This document shows, in pieces, positions 16,811 to 25,653 of a DNA stretch of 64,000 nucleotides (its first letter is position 1; each line of letters starts with the position of its first letter). A model generated the notes under the pieces. It was not told where the DNA came from, ran no database searches, and saw only the letters and a program-made list of their open reading frames with translations. The position numbers and the translations under genes were made by a program. The stretch spans positions 248,001-312,000 of the forward strand of contig CBDBVE010000009.1 of assembly GCA_965212595.1 (NCBI GenBank), read 5' to 3'. This DNA comes from Poritiphilus sp965212595. Lineage in GTDB: Bacteria > Bacteroidota > Bacteroidia > Flavobacteriales > Flavobacteriaceae.

Positions 16811-16843
16811 AAAAACCCCCGATGTTTAATCGGGGGTTTTTTT
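16811..16843 (+). terminator. Rho-independent terminator after the TonB receptor
   Basis: AAAAACCCCCGAT, loop GTTTA, ATCGGGGGTTTTTTT: a long perfect stem with a T run, 23 bases after the receptor stop. It isolates the receptor from the genes downstream. Confidence 0.92.
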
Positions 16844-16885
16844 ATTGTCAAAAAGTAGTATTTTTAATGCACTAAAAAATCATCC

Positions 16886-17323
16886 ATGGAAATCCTTCAA
16901 AATGTTCATTCTTACCTGGCATATGTGGTTTTGGCCATATTAATTATCGCCTTTGTTAATGCCCTTACCGGCTATGTAAAAAATCGGGAGTTTGCTTTCG
17001 AAAAAGACTTTCGTATAAGCCTTTTCGCACTCATTCTTTCACATTTACAATTGGTTTTGGGCCTGATTCTTTATTTTGTCTCAACAAATGGTTTGAAAGC
17101 CATTCAGGAACTGGGCATGGGAGGGATGAATTCTGCCGCCCGACTATTAGCGCTAGAGCACCCATTAACCAATATCATGGCTATTGCCCTGATCACGGTT
17201 GGATGGTCTCGTCATAAGAAGACTGTAGAACCAAAGAAGAAATTTAAAAGCATCGCGCTTTTCTACGGCCTTGGATTGCTCCTTATTCTCAGTAGGATCC
17301 CCTGGGGACTTTGGTTCAACTAA
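16886..17323 (+). CDS. Four-helix membrane protein, possible b-type heme protein
   Basis: A 145-aa inner membrane protein with four hydrophobic helices (about 8-30, 44-64, 92-107 and 122-140). Histidines H8, H53, H92 and H110 sit in or at the ends of helices, which would suit heme binding. W/R-rich ends (R-I-P-W-G-L-W-F-N) are at the C-terminus. I recall similar short flavobacterial proteins labelled cytochrome b-like, and sometimes mislabelled as a ribosomal protein. No firm family assignment can be made. The DUF1080 gene starts 22 bases later, so the two may be cotranscribed. Confidence 0.6.
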   Translation: MEILQNVHSYLAYVVLAILIIAFVNALTGYVKNREFAFEKDFRISLFALILSHLQLVLGLILYFVSTNGLKAIQELGMGGMNSAARLLALEHPLTNIMAIALITVGWSRHKKTVEPKKKFKSIALFYGLGLLLILSRIPWGLWFN

Positions 17324-17344
17324 TTCTTAATTTAAAATCTAGAA

Positions 17345-17938
17345 ATGAAACTATCTACATTGTTACTTTGCGTACTGTCATCCACGAGCTTACTAGCTCA
17401 GGAAAAGGAGTTGTTTAATGGGAAGGACCTTACAGGCTGGACAATCTATGGAACGGAAAAATGGTATGTAGAAGACGGCTTGCTGGTCTCCGAAAGCGGC
17501 CCCGACGAGCAATACGGGTATTTGGCCACCAACGAGCACTACAAAGATTTTGAGCTCAACCTGGAGTTTTTTCAGGAAGCCGATGGCAATAGTGGAGTTT
17601 TTATCCGCTCTACCGTTGAAGGGACTAAAGTAAGCGGTTGGCAGGTAGAAGTTGCACCGCCCGGAAAGCATACCGGCGGCGTTTACGAATCCTATGGGAG
17701 GGGCTGGTTGATTAAACCCGAGGCCGCCAAGGAGAGTGTATTGAAAGAGGGTGAATGGAATGCCATGAAGATCAGGGTTGTTGGTAATCAACTGACCTCC
17801 TGGCTTAACGGCGTAGAAATGGTTTCGATTACCGATGAGAAAATAGGAGCGGGAGAGGGTTCTATCGCCCTACAGATCCATGACGGGGGTGGTATCAAAG
17901 TAAAATGGCGCAATATTAAGCTGGTAATGCCTCAGTAA
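17345..17938 (+). CDS. DUF1080 (3-keto-disaccharide hydrolase family) secreted protein
   Basis: A 197-aa protein with signal peptide MKLSTLLLCVLSSTSLLAQ. A single DUF1080 domain fills the mature chain: it starts E-L-F-N-G-K-D-L-T-G-W, then W-Y-V-E-D-G-L-L-V, F-E-L-N-L-E-F and G-N-S-G-V-F-I-R-S, and ends I-A-L-Q-I-H-D-G-G-G-I-K-V-K-W-R-N-I. The fold is a concanavalin-like beta sandwich. Some family members hydrolyse 3-keto-glycosides; activity here is an inference. It lies between a membrane protein gene and the convergent EEP gene, whose stop is only 2 bases away. Confidence 0.87.
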   Translation: MKLSTLLLCVLSSTSLLAQEKELFNGKDLTGWTIYGTEKWYVEDGLLVSESGPDEQYGYLATNEHYKDFELNLEFFQEADGNSGVFIRSTVEGTKVSGWQVEVAPPGKHTGGVYESYGRGWLIKPEAAKESVLKEGEWNAMKIRVVGNQLTSWLNGVEMVSITDEKIGAGEGSIALQIHDGGGIKVKWRNIKLVMPQ

Positions 17939-17940
17939 GC

Positions 17941-18984
17941 CTATTCTTCCTTCTTGATAAAGTATGCATATACAGGGAAATGATCGCTATAACCCCCTGT
18001 ATAAACGCCTGAGGCATATGTTCTGTACGGATAGCCCTTGTATCTTCCATGTGGTGTTATCAGGTAATCCGGGCGGTAAATTCCTGCCTTCCAAAAAGAA
18101 TAGGTTTTAAAATCCTTGCTAAGTAAGGTTCGTGTAAAGAAGATCTGATCGAACAGGCTCCATTCATCCCTGTAGGCAAGGGTTCCGAAACCTTTTTTAT
18201 AAAACAGTTCCATTGGATTGTATAGGCCGGGTGTCTGCAAACTATCTTTGAGTACACCCACTTTAAGTGTTTTCTTTAAACTTGGGTCTACAGGGTTATC
18301 ATTAAAATCACCCATATTAATGATTTTGGCATCAGGATCTAAAAGCAATAAAGAATCTAATATTCTTTTGTTTAAGAGGGCAGCAGCTTTTCTAAAAGGT
18401 CTACTCCTTAGCGCTCCTCCACTACGCGAAGGCCAGTGATTTACGAGGAGATATAAGTACTCATTATCTAACCAACCACCGACCACCAGCTGATCCCGGC
18501 TATAATCTCTTTCTCCCTCCTCATTGAAAAGTAAAAGGCGATGGCTTTTAAAGGAATCAGGTAGAAATATCCCTTTTTTATATAACAAGGCTACATCAAT
18601 ACCCCTCTCGTCTGGAGAATCGTAGTGTATAATACCATAATCTTGAGCAGCCAGATAGATGTTCGTAGTCAGATCTTCTAAAACGGCATAATTTTCAATC
18701 TCGCAAAGGCCAATGAGGTCGGGTGATGAACCTGTTTTCTCCCTTCCAACTTCTGACAGTACTTTGGCAATATGCCCTATTTTTAGTTGGTACCTGACTG
18801 CGTTCCAGCCATCCTTCCCATCTGGGGTTCTTTGATCATCAAAAGTCAGGGAATCATTGACGATGTCAAATAGATTTTCGGTGTTGTAGAACGCTACGGT
18901 CCTAATCCTATAATTACCGCCATCTTGTGGGAAAGCGAATGTATTGAAAGACAACCAACAAATAAGAAGCGCTCTAATAAACAT
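17941..18984 (-). CDS. Secreted endonuclease/exonuclease/phosphatase family protein
   Basis: A 347-aa protein with a signal peptide (MFIRALLICWLSFNTFAF, cleavage near residue 19). EEP-fold motifs are present in order: F-Y-N-T-E-N-L-F-D (metal-binding N/E, 32-40), L-C-E-I-E-N, V-N-H-W-P-S-R-S-G-G, I-N-M-G-D-F-N-D-N-P (catalytic D and N) and G-Y-S-D-H-F-P-V (catalytic DH pair). The family uses a divalent metal to cut phosphodiester bonds. Secretion points to extracellular or periplasmic nucleic acid or phosphodiester substrates. It is divergent from a TonB receptor followed by a DUF5689/lamin-tail lipoprotein, and this trio is probably one functional unit. Confidence 0.88.
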   Translation of the reverse strand: MFIRALLICWLSFNTFAFPQDGGNYRIRTVAFYNTENLFDIVNDSLTFDDQRTPDGKDGWNAVRYQLKIGHIAKVLSEVGREKTGSSPDLIGLCEIENYAVLEDLTTNIYLAAQDYGIIHYDSPDERGIDVALLYKKGIFLPDSFKSHRLLLFNEEGERDYSRDQLVVGGWLDNEYLYLLVNHWPSRSGGALRSRPFRKAAALLNKRILDSLLLLDPDAKIINMGDFNDNPVDPSLKKTLKVGVLKDSLQTPGLYNPMELFYKKGFGTLAYRDEWSLFDQIFFTRTLLSKDFKTYSFWKAGIYRPDYLITPHGRYKGYPYRTYASGVYTGGYSDHFPVYAYFIKKEE

Positions 18985-19036
18985 AATTGAACAACTGTAG
19001 TTTCAAATCTTGGAAAGCCAAGTTGTCCTTTTGCCC

Positions 19037-19051
19037 TGCAAGGAACTTGCA
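19037..19051. promoter_or_regulatory. Palindrome between divergent EEP and receptor genes
   Basis: TGCAAG-GAA-CTTGCA is a perfect 6+3+6 palindrome in the 136-base divergent gap, 53 bases from the EEP start and 70 bases from the receptor start. Its position would allow one regulator to control both directions. The sequence AATATCTTCG just downstream resembles a -7 box with one mismatch. Confidence 0.4.
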
Positions 19052-19120
19052 ACTTCGCGAAATATCTTCGCCTACCACAATACAAAACATTGTTTTTTAC
19101 CATTCTTAATAGGGAAACAA

Positions 19121-21856
19121 ATGCGGTATTTCATCCTTTTAATTCTAATGCTGGGTTTTCAGAACTCAAGCTCTCAGGGAAGCATAATTGAAGGCGTAGT
19201 GCGGTCATCAAGAGAGTTTCGGGCACTTTCTGAGGTGCTAATTAAGATCGAAGGAACTTCTTTGGAGGAAATGACGGATGAGGAAGGAAGGTTTGTATTG
19301 ACTTTATCCGTTAAAGGAACAATTGTACTGCTTATTCATCATGAGGAATATCAACAAAAGCGCATTCCAATTGTCCTTGAAGGAAGCTTGATTGATCTGG
19401 GAGATATTCTATTAGATCGAGATATTGAAAAGGAGAGAAATGCCAATTTGATATGGTTATCTGAGGATAACCTCCTCGACGATGGTTTAGACAATAGTCT
19501 GACACCAATGTTGCAGGCCACCAGAGATGTTTTTTTGAATCGAGCTGCTTTCGACTTCGGTCAGGCATTTTTTAGGATAAGGGGTTATGATTCCCGAAAC
19601 AGTGCGGTACTTATAAATGGCATACCTATGAACAAGATGTATAACGGAAGGCCGCAGTGGAACAACTGGGGAGGTCTGAATGATGTAACCCGAAATCAAC
19701 AATATTCTCATGGGCCAGACGCAAACGAATACAGTTTTGGAGGTATTCTAGGCACCACTAATATTGATATAAGACCTTCGAAGCAGCCCCCTGGATTGCG
19801 GCTTTCAAGTTCTGTGTCAAATAGAACGTATTTGGGAAGGCTTATGGCAACGTATAATTCAGGACAGAGCGGCAAAGGATTCACCTATGCGATCGCTGCC
19901 TCAAGGCGCTGGGCACAAGAAGGACAAATAGACGGTACCTTATACGATGCCTATTCTGTTTTTGGCGCTTTGGATTATAAACTTAATAAGCGCAATAACC
20001 TTAGTCTTACCGCTTTTCTGGCATCGAACCGAAGGGGAAGCTCAGCCCCGATAACCGAAGAGATATATCGGCTCGCAGGCCGAACCTATAATCCTTATTG
20101 GGGGATGCAAAACGGAGAACTAAGGAATTCCAGAGAAAGAAGAATTCATCAGCCAATTTTTATTTTCAATCATTTTTTTGAAAGTAAGCACTTCAAATTG
20201 AATACTGGTATTGCCATTCAAAGCGGAAACACTAGAAAAAGTCGTTTGAGCTATTTTGATGCGCCAAATCCTGATCCCACCTATTATCGCTATTTACCCA
20301 GTTTTCATGTCAATAGTCCTATTGGGGCAAACTTTGTAAATGCTGAGCTAAGCAAGACGGCATTTCTGGAAGAACCTCAGATTTCCTGGCAAAGCTTGTA
20401 TCTGGCCAATTCTAATCAGGCTAGCTTAGGTAGGGCTGCTTATCTGTTGCAGGACGACATCGTGGCTGATACGCAAATCACGGCTAACGGCAATGCGAAT
20501 CTCAAGATTTCAAACCGGTTGAATATTGATTTCGGAGCAACATTCAGGCAATTGCATTCGAAAAACTTTGCCAGGATTAAAGACCTGCTCGGAGCAGAAT
20601 TTCATCTAGATATCGATCCTTTTTCAAATACTTCCAATGATATTAATGGACCTGGTGAGAAGAATGAAGGAAGCATTTTTGGCTACAATTATGAACTTTC
20701 TGCCCGACGGTTTCAAACATTTGTTCAACTTCGGTATAAAAGAAAGAAATGGGGAGCCCATCTTTCAGGGATGTATTCTAAGTCCAATTTTGAGAGGGAA
20801 GGAAAATTTAAAAATGGCCGTTTCCCAGACAATTCTGAAGGCAATACCGCTCCCATTGTGTTTTCAAATATTGGAGGGAAAACAGCTGTCTCGTATCAAA
20901 TTACGGGGAGACACTTCATTACGGCAAATGCCCTTATCCAATTTAGAGCGCCACTTCTGCAAAAAGTATTCATAAACCCTCGTGAACAAAACGAGGTGGT
21001 TCCAGATATTGAAAGTGAAAAGTTAACAACAATTGATGTAAGCTACCGGGCACGCCTGTCTAAACTCTCTGCCCGAATATCAGGTTTCTATTCGAGATTT
21101 CAACGTACAACAGATATCAATTTTTTCTTTGTCGATACAGGTGTCGGGTCCGATTTTGTGCAGGAAGTAATAAGTAGTTTGGATAAACTACACTTGGGGC
21201 TTGAAATAGGAGTATCCTATAATTTGTCTTCTGAAGTTAAGCTTAGTGGGGTTTTGGCTCTGGGGAAATATACCTTTGCCAGTGACCCGGAGGTTTCGAT
21301 TAATTTTGACACAGCCGGGGAGCCGGATGACTTAATAGCTCTTGACGGCAATCAAGACCTAGGCGTTGCACGTTTAAAGGGGCTCAGATTGTCTCAAGGC
21401 CCTCAAAAAGCGCTCTCAGTTGGCCTGGAATATCGTTCACCGCACTACTGGTGGATAGCGGCGACATCCAATTTTTTATCTGATAATTACATTGATATAT
21501 CCGCCATAAGGAGAACGCAAAGTTTTAAACTAGATCCCGAAACGGGGAGGGAGTTTAGAGAAATCACTTCCGAAAAACTAAGTGGCTTGCTAAGGCAAAA
21601 GAAGTTAGATGATTTTTATCTGTTCAACATTATTGGAGGAAAATCATGGCTGTTTGATGGCAAGTATATTAGTCTTTTTGCAAGCATAAGCAATGTGTTT
21701 GACACGGTTTTCAGAACCGGTGGTTTCGAACAAAGCAGGAATGGTAATTACGGGCAGTTATTACGAGATAATTTAAGTGGCAGGCCGTCTTTCGGACCCA
21801 AACATTGGTATGGCTTTGGCAGGACCTATTTTTTAAATCTTTCTGTTAGTTTTTAG
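19121..21856 (+). CDS. TonB-dependent receptor paired with EEP and DUF5689 genes
   Basis: A 911-aa outer membrane receptor. ATG 19121 is preferred over the in-frame ATG at 19010 because it gives a signal peptide (MRYFILLILMLGFQNSSSQ). Next come a carboxypeptidase-regulatory-like domain (about 20-95), a plug (about 125-225 with F-R-I-R-G-Y-D-S-R-N-S-A-V-L-I-N-G-I-P) and a barrel ending Y-G-F-G-R-T-Y-F-L-N-L-S-V-S-F. Plug and terminus are paralogous to the receptor at 14044. A lipoprotein gene with DUF5689 and lamin-tail domains starts 9 bases after its stop, resembling a receptor plus surface lipoprotein pair. Substrate is unknown; nucleic acid fragments are inferred from the neighbours. Confidence 0.88.
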   Translation: MRYFILLILMLGFQNSSSQGSIIEGVVRSSREFRALSEVLIKIEGTSLEEMTDEEGRFVLTLSVKGTIVLLIHHEEYQQKRIPIVLEGSLIDLGDILLDRDIEKERNANLIWLSEDNLLDDGLDNSLTPMLQATRDVFLNRAAFDFGQAFFRIRGYDSRNSAVLINGIPMNKMYNGRPQWNNWGGLNDVTRNQQYSHGPDANEYSFGGILGTTNIDIRPSKQPPGLRLSSSVSNRTYLGRLMATYNSGQSGKGFTYAIAASRRWAQEGQIDGTLYDAYSVFGALDYKLNKRNNLSLTAFLASNRRGSSAPITEEIYRLAGRTYNPYWGMQNGELRNSRERRIHQPIFIFNHFFESKHFKLNTGIAIQSGNTRKSRLSYFDAPNPDPTYYRYLPSFHVNSPIGANFVNAELSKTAFLEEPQISWQSLYLANSNQASLGRAAYLLQDDIVADTQITANGNANLKISNRLNIDFGATFRQLHSKNFARIKDLLGAEFHLDIDPFSNTSNDINGPGEKNEGSIFGYNYELSARRFQTFVQLRYKRKKWGAHLSGMYSKSNFEREGKFKNGRFPDNSEGNTAPIVFSNIGGKTAVSYQITGRHFITANALIQFRAPLLQKVFINPREQNEVVPDIESEKLTTIDVSYRARLSKLSARISGFYSRFQRTTDINFFFVDTGVGSDFVQEVISSLDKLHLGLEIGVSYNLSSEVKLSGVLALGKYTFASDPEVSINFDTAGEPDDLIALDGNQDLGVARLKGLRLSQGPQKALSVGLEYRSPHYWWIAATSNFLSDNYIDISAIRRTQSFKLDPETGREFREITSEKLSGLLRQKKLDDFYLFNIIGGKSWLFDGKYISLFASISNVFDTVFRTGGFEQSRNGNYGQLLRDNLSGRPSFGPKHWYGFGRTYFLNLSVSF

Positions 21857-21865
21857 CAATCTACG

Positions 21866-23233
21866 ATGAGAATAGCAATCTTTACTGGACTGGTTTTTAT
21901 TGTAATTTTTACCTTACCCTTTTCTTCCTGCATAAAAGATTCAAATTTCGATAGCCCGGAGATAAGCTGCTCTGAGGCATCTGAAGAAGCTATTAGTTTT
22001 GCAGAGCTTAAGGCAATGTATACTGGAGAAACCATACGAATTCTGGAAAATGCAACCCTGGAGGCTTATGTAGCTTCTTCCGATCGAGCAGGCAATTTTT
22101 TTGGCGCCCTCTATCTCCAAAATGCTTTTGAGCGGGCAACTGATGGACTCCTGTTTGAAATAGATCTGAGAGACTCTTATCAATTTTATCCTGCCGGAGC
22201 CAAGGTTAGAATTAGTTTAAGAGGATTGTATTTGGGAAAGCGCAATGAAACTTATGAACTGGGCGGGGCGTTTTCCGTTTTTGGAAATACAAGCGTAGGA
22301 AGGCTTCCTGCCAATGCAGTTACCAGCCACATTAAGATTACTTGTAGCAACGAGATTTCCCTGCAATCGATGAACCTGGGTATTGAACAGCTTAAAGATG
22401 AGATTTTAGGAACTCTTATCACCCTGACCGATGTTGAAATAGCTCAACAAGATCTTGGGGCTTCCTTTGCCGAACCCAAAGAGGAAACTATCAAAACGCT
22501 TTTAAACTGTTCTGGTAATAAAATTGGATTGCTCAACAGTGGTTTTTCTACATTTCAAAATCAAATACTCCCTAATGGAAACGGTTCAATTTCAGGGGTG
22601 CTTGTAAAGAGGAATAGCAGCTACCAGCTAATTATCAGAGATCTTAACGATATATCCTTTTTGGAAGAGCGCTGTCTTAGCTCTTTTAGTGAACAGTCCT
22701 CAGACCAGGTATTTATCTCAGAAATCGCAGATCCTGTAAACAAACCTGAAGCCAGGTTTATTGAATTGTATAATGCGGCTAAAGAAGCTGTAAATCTAAA
22801 CGGATGGAGGCTGTTAAGATATACAAACGACAATTTGGAAGCTGGCGGAACTGTAGATTTATCTGCCTTTGTGTTGCAAGGGGAAAGTACTTTAACAATC
22901 TCATCGAATGCTTCCGAGTTTGAAAAAACATACGGTTTTATGCCAGATCTTGAAGTTACCGCTAACGGACCTGCAGATTCTAACGGGGATGATAATCTGG
23001 TTCTGCTAGACCCATTCGCAAAGATTGTAGACGTATTTGGAGTTGTCGGTGAAGATGGTTCGGGTACCAACCACGAATTTGAAGACGGGAAGGCCTCCCG
23101 GAATGCTGAGGTGTTAAAAGCTAATAGTAGCTATACCTTTAATGAATGGACTATTTATAATGATACTGGAGGCAGCGGTACCATAAATATGGCGCAAGTT
23201 GCGCCAGCGGACTTTAGTCCTGGAACAAGATAA
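21866..23233 (+). CDS. DUF5689 and lamin-tail domain lipoprotein
   Basis: A 455-aa protein with lipobox F-S-S-C (Cys22), so a lipoprotein, probably surface-exposed. Residues ~40-270 form DUF5689: E-A-Y-V-A-S-S-D, G-A-L-Y-L-Q-N and G-A-K-V-R-I-S-L-R-G are an OB-fold-like pattern. Residues ~285-420 form a lamin-tail domain (VFISEIADP, F-I-E-L-Y-N, L-N-G-W-R-L, D-N-L-V-L-L-D). Lamin-tail domains often accompany secreted nucleases. It starts 9 bases after the TonB receptor and is probably its lipoprotein partner, taking the place SusD has in glycan systems. That role is inference; no enzyme motif is visible. Confidence 0.85.
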   Translation: MRIAIFTGLVFIVIFTLPFSSCIKDSNFDSPEISCSEASEEAISFAELKAMYTGETIRILENATLEAYVASSDRAGNFFGALYLQNAFERATDGLLFEIDLRDSYQFYPAGAKVRISLRGLYLGKRNETYELGGAFSVFGNTSVGRLPANAVTSHIKITCSNEISLQSMNLGIEQLKDEILGTLITLTDVEIAQQDLGASFAEPKEETIKTLLNCSGNKIGLLNSGFSTFQNQILPNGNGSISGVLVKRNSSYQLIIRDLNDISFLEERCLSSFSEQSSDQVFISEIADPVNKPEARFIELYNAAKEAVNLNGWRLLRYTNDNLEAGGTVDLSAFVLQGESTLTISSNASEFEKTYGFMPDLEVTANGPADSNGDDNLVLLDPFAKIVDVFGVVGEDGSGTNHEFEDGKASRNAEVLKANSSYTFNEWTIYNDTGGSGTINMAQVAPADFSPGTR

Positions 23234-23242
23234 ACCCTTTGA

Positions 23243-23644
23243 TTAGGCCGTCGCCCTTAGTATGTTTTGAATATCATCGGCCGTAAGCGGCTTTAAAATG
23301 TAATCGCTAATCACGCTGGTTTCCTTAATTCTAATAAGGTCTCTGGGATCAACAGAAGAGCTTATTACATAAATGGCGGTGTGTTGGGGGTCGTAGTTTT
23401 CTAGTTTTACAAATTCATCCAGGAAATCCCAACCGTTCATAATGGGCATATTGAGATCCAGGAAGATAATAGAAGGAAGAGTGGAGGTTTGTTCTGCCAT
23501 TTCAATCAATCCGGCCAGGGCGTCATTGCCGTTGTCATAAACCTGAGAATTGTTACAAAAACCTGCTTCTTTTAGCATTCGCTTTGCACCATAAATAAAG
23601 ATGGGATCGTCGTCAATAATGCAGATGCTTTCAATGGTATTCAT
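23243..23644 (-). CDS. Single-domain response regulator
   Basis: A 133-aa CheY-like receiver with nothing else attached. The acidic pocket is D11-D12-D13, the phosphorylation site is D63 (IIFLDLNMP), the switch serine lies at S95-S96 (V-I-S-S-S), and K118 sits in L-K-P-L. All key residues are present. It has no DNA-binding or enzyme output, so it must act by protein contact or in a phosphorelay. Its start is 11 bases after the stop of the PAS kinase on the same strand, so the kinase is the probable partner. Convergent with the DUF5689 gene, 9 bases apart. Confidence 0.93.
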   Translation of the reverse strand: MNTIESICIIDDDPIFIYGAKRMLKEAGFCNNSQVYDNGNDALAGLIEMAEQTSTLPSIIFLDLNMPIMNGWDFLDEFVKLENYDPQHTAIYVISSSVDPRDLIRIKETSVISDYILKPLTADDIQNILRATA

Positions 23645-23655
23645 AGTACATAGCT

Positions 23656-25476
23656 TTAGTTGTGCTTAACTTCAAATTCTAGATGAAAAGTAGTTCCTAC
23701 ATTCATCTGGCTTCTTACACTGATTTTTCCGTTTATGGATTCAATTTGGTTTTTTGTAATAAACAGGCCTATGCCTTTAGCATCGGGGTGTTTGTGGAAA
23801 GTTTTGTACATTCCAAAGATCTGGTTTCCATGACGCTTCAGGTCTATTCCCTGACCATTATCTCCAAAAGAAACCTTGACTCTGTTCTCCTCCAAGACTG
23901 TATCTATCTCAATTGTTAGGTCGCGCTTGGGAGCTCTGTACTTGAGGCTGTTTGTAAACAGGTTTAGAAAAATACTGTCCAGGTATGCGGGGATCGCCAT
24001 GATCAGCAGATCTTTAGGGACATTAACAATGCAATTGGCTTTTTGCTCCTTTATCAGTACACCTAAGTTTTTTTCAACGCCTTTGAGCGTTTCATATAAG
24101 TTAACAGGCTTCATTTTTTCAATGGCCCCTGTTTTAAGCAGAACCACCTCGTTTAAGTGCAATACGGTTTCGTTTAGACTTTCTGTGGCCTCAGAAAGCA
24201 TTTTTAATAGGTGCTTTTGTTCATCGATATTCTCTTCTTTTGATAGAAAACCGGAGAGCATAGAGAGGTTGCTTGTATGCGAGCGTAAATTATGAGAAAC
24301 TATATGCGCAAAATTTAGAAGACTGTTGTTTTGCTCGCTACTAATATCCAAAAGGCTTTTCAGTTTTTTCTCTGCAGTCTTTTCTTTGGTTATATCCCAG
24401 TTTGTGCCTATCATTCGTATCGGCTTACCCATTGAATCCCGTTTCACTACAGACTCGGCTCTTAGATACCTAACTTCTTTATTGGGCCAAACTACTCTAA
24501 ACTCAGTCTTGAATTCTTGCTCTCCGTTTACAGCCATTTCTATTTCTTCATTACAACGCTCTTTGTCTTCTGGGTGCACACAGGATTCCCAGGCCTCTAC
24601 CACTCCTGTGAAGTCGTCTTTTTGAATTCCGTAAAGACGGTACATATGATCATCCCATACCAGGATGTTATTTACCAGGTCGTAGTCCCATATCCCAATC
24701 TCGGCGGCATTGGTAGCAATAGCGAGGCGATCTGAAAGAATCTGGTATTTTAATTCGTTTTTTTTCTTCTCATCTATGTCCTGAAAGGTGCCATATAAGC
24801 GAACGCAATTACCATTGACAAGCTCGGCTTCACCTTTGGCTCTTACCCAGACTTCCTTGCCTTTGGCAGTGACAATCTGAAGTTCTGTATCCCATGGCGT
24901 ACCATCACTTATTCCTTCGCTAACAAGTTCGGTAATCCTTTGGCGGTGTTCTCCTTCTTTATAGAAATTAATGCCTTCTTCCAGGCAGGGGATATAGTCC
25001 GAACCCACCTCGTGAATTTCCTTGGTCATGTCTGTCCAATGGAGGGTATTCGTAGTAAGATCGCATTCCCATGCACCTATTCTGGCAACACTTTTTGCTT
25101 TTAACAGAAGCTCTTCCTGTTTTTTCTCCTCTGTGATATCTTCCATTACCATGATCAAGCCTCCTACCGTGCCACCTTCATTTCTCCAGGGATTGATTTT
25201 CCATTTTAACCATTGAATACGGCCTTTTTCAGATACAAATTTTGTTCCACGGCTGGCATTAGCATTACCCTTAAGTGCCTCCTTATGAATTTTTTTCAAC
25301 TCTGGAGGCGTGTTGGGAATAACATCATAAAAGGGTTTTCCTATAATGTTTTTCTTTTTGATTTTAAAGGCTTTAAGCCAAACGTCAGAGTGACTGATAA
25401 AGCACATATTAGTATCTACAATAGATACGGCTGCAGGCGAATCTTTGATAAGAAAATTGGTAGTTAGGGTTTCCAC
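23656..25476 (-). CDS. Soluble multi-PAS sensor histidine kinase
   Basis: A 606-aa protein without membrane helices, so a cytoplasmic sensor. Three PAS/PAC units are visible (about 1-118, 125-237 and 245-365), each ending with a PAC-like D-I-T/D-I-D-E-K segment. The dimerisation helix carries F-A-H-I-V-S-H-N-L-R-S-H; H395 is the likely phospho-acceptor. The ATPase domain (about 495-605) has the N box N-L-F-T-N-S-L-K-Y, G1 box F-G-D-N-G-Q-G-I-D and G2-type K-G-I-G-L-F. The start is GTG at 25476: an upstream in-frame TAG excludes ATG starts. It is followed after 11 bases by the response regulator. The signal sensed is unknown. Confidence 0.92.
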   Translation of the reverse strand: METLTTNFLIKDSPAAVSIVDTNMCFISHSDVWLKAFKIKKKNIIGKPFYDVIPNTPPELKKIHKEALKGNANASRGTKFVSEKGRIQWLKWKINPWRNEGGTVGGLIMVMEDITEEKKQEELLLKAKSVARIGAWECDLTTNTLHWTDMTKEIHEVGSDYIPCLEEGINFYKEGEHRQRITELVSEGISDGTPWDTELQIVTAKGKEVWVRAKGEAELVNGNCVRLYGTFQDIDEKKKNELKYQILSDRLAIATNAAEIGIWDYDLVNNILVWDDHMYRLYGIQKDDFTGVVEAWESCVHPEDKERCNEEIEMAVNGEQEFKTEFRVVWPNKEVRYLRAESVVKRDSMGKPIRMIGTNWDITKEKTAEKKLKSLLDISSEQNNSLLNFAHIVSHNLRSHTSNLSMLSGFLSKEENIDEQKHLLKMLSEATESLNETVLHLNEVVLLKTGAIEKMKPVNLYETLKGVEKNLGVLIKEQKANCIVNVPKDLLIMAIPAYLDSIFLNLFTNSLKYRAPKRDLTIEIDTVLEENRVKVSFGDNGQGIDLKRHGNQIFGMYKTFHKHPDAKGIGLFITKNQIESINGKISVRSQMNVGTTFHLEFEVKHN

Positions 25477-25591
25477 TTTGGTATTTGGTTTTTGAATGCA
25501 ATAATTCAGCTACCAATCATAACGTAGGAAAATACCTAAAAATTATATAGCTATAGTATGACTTTTAGCATTATCCCTTTTATTGGAAATA

Positions 25592-25623
25592 AAACAGGTG
25601 GTTTGATATCAAACCACCTGTTT
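25592..25623. terminator. Bidirectional terminator downstream of katG
   Basis: AAACAGGTGGTTTGAT followed by ATCAAACCACCTGTTT is a perfect 32-base palindrome, with A runs on one side and T runs on the other. It lies 31 bases after the katG stop and 116 bases upstream of the kinase start, so it should end katG transcription before the kinase gene. Confidence 0.85.
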
Positions 25624-25653
25624 AAATTAAAGATATCTTATTCAACCTAGAAA

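Noticed and set aside
19010..19120. Longer in-frame start for the receptor at 19121
   Set aside because: The extra 37 residues (ending F-L-I-G-K-Q) hide the signal peptide that begins at M-R-Y-F-I-L. The region also holds the probable regulatory palindrome.
14044..23233. Polysaccharide utilisation locus
   Set aside because: No SusD gene and no glycoside hydrolase are present. The DUF1080 protein alone does not support a glycan locus, and the enzyme here is an EEP phosphodiesterase.
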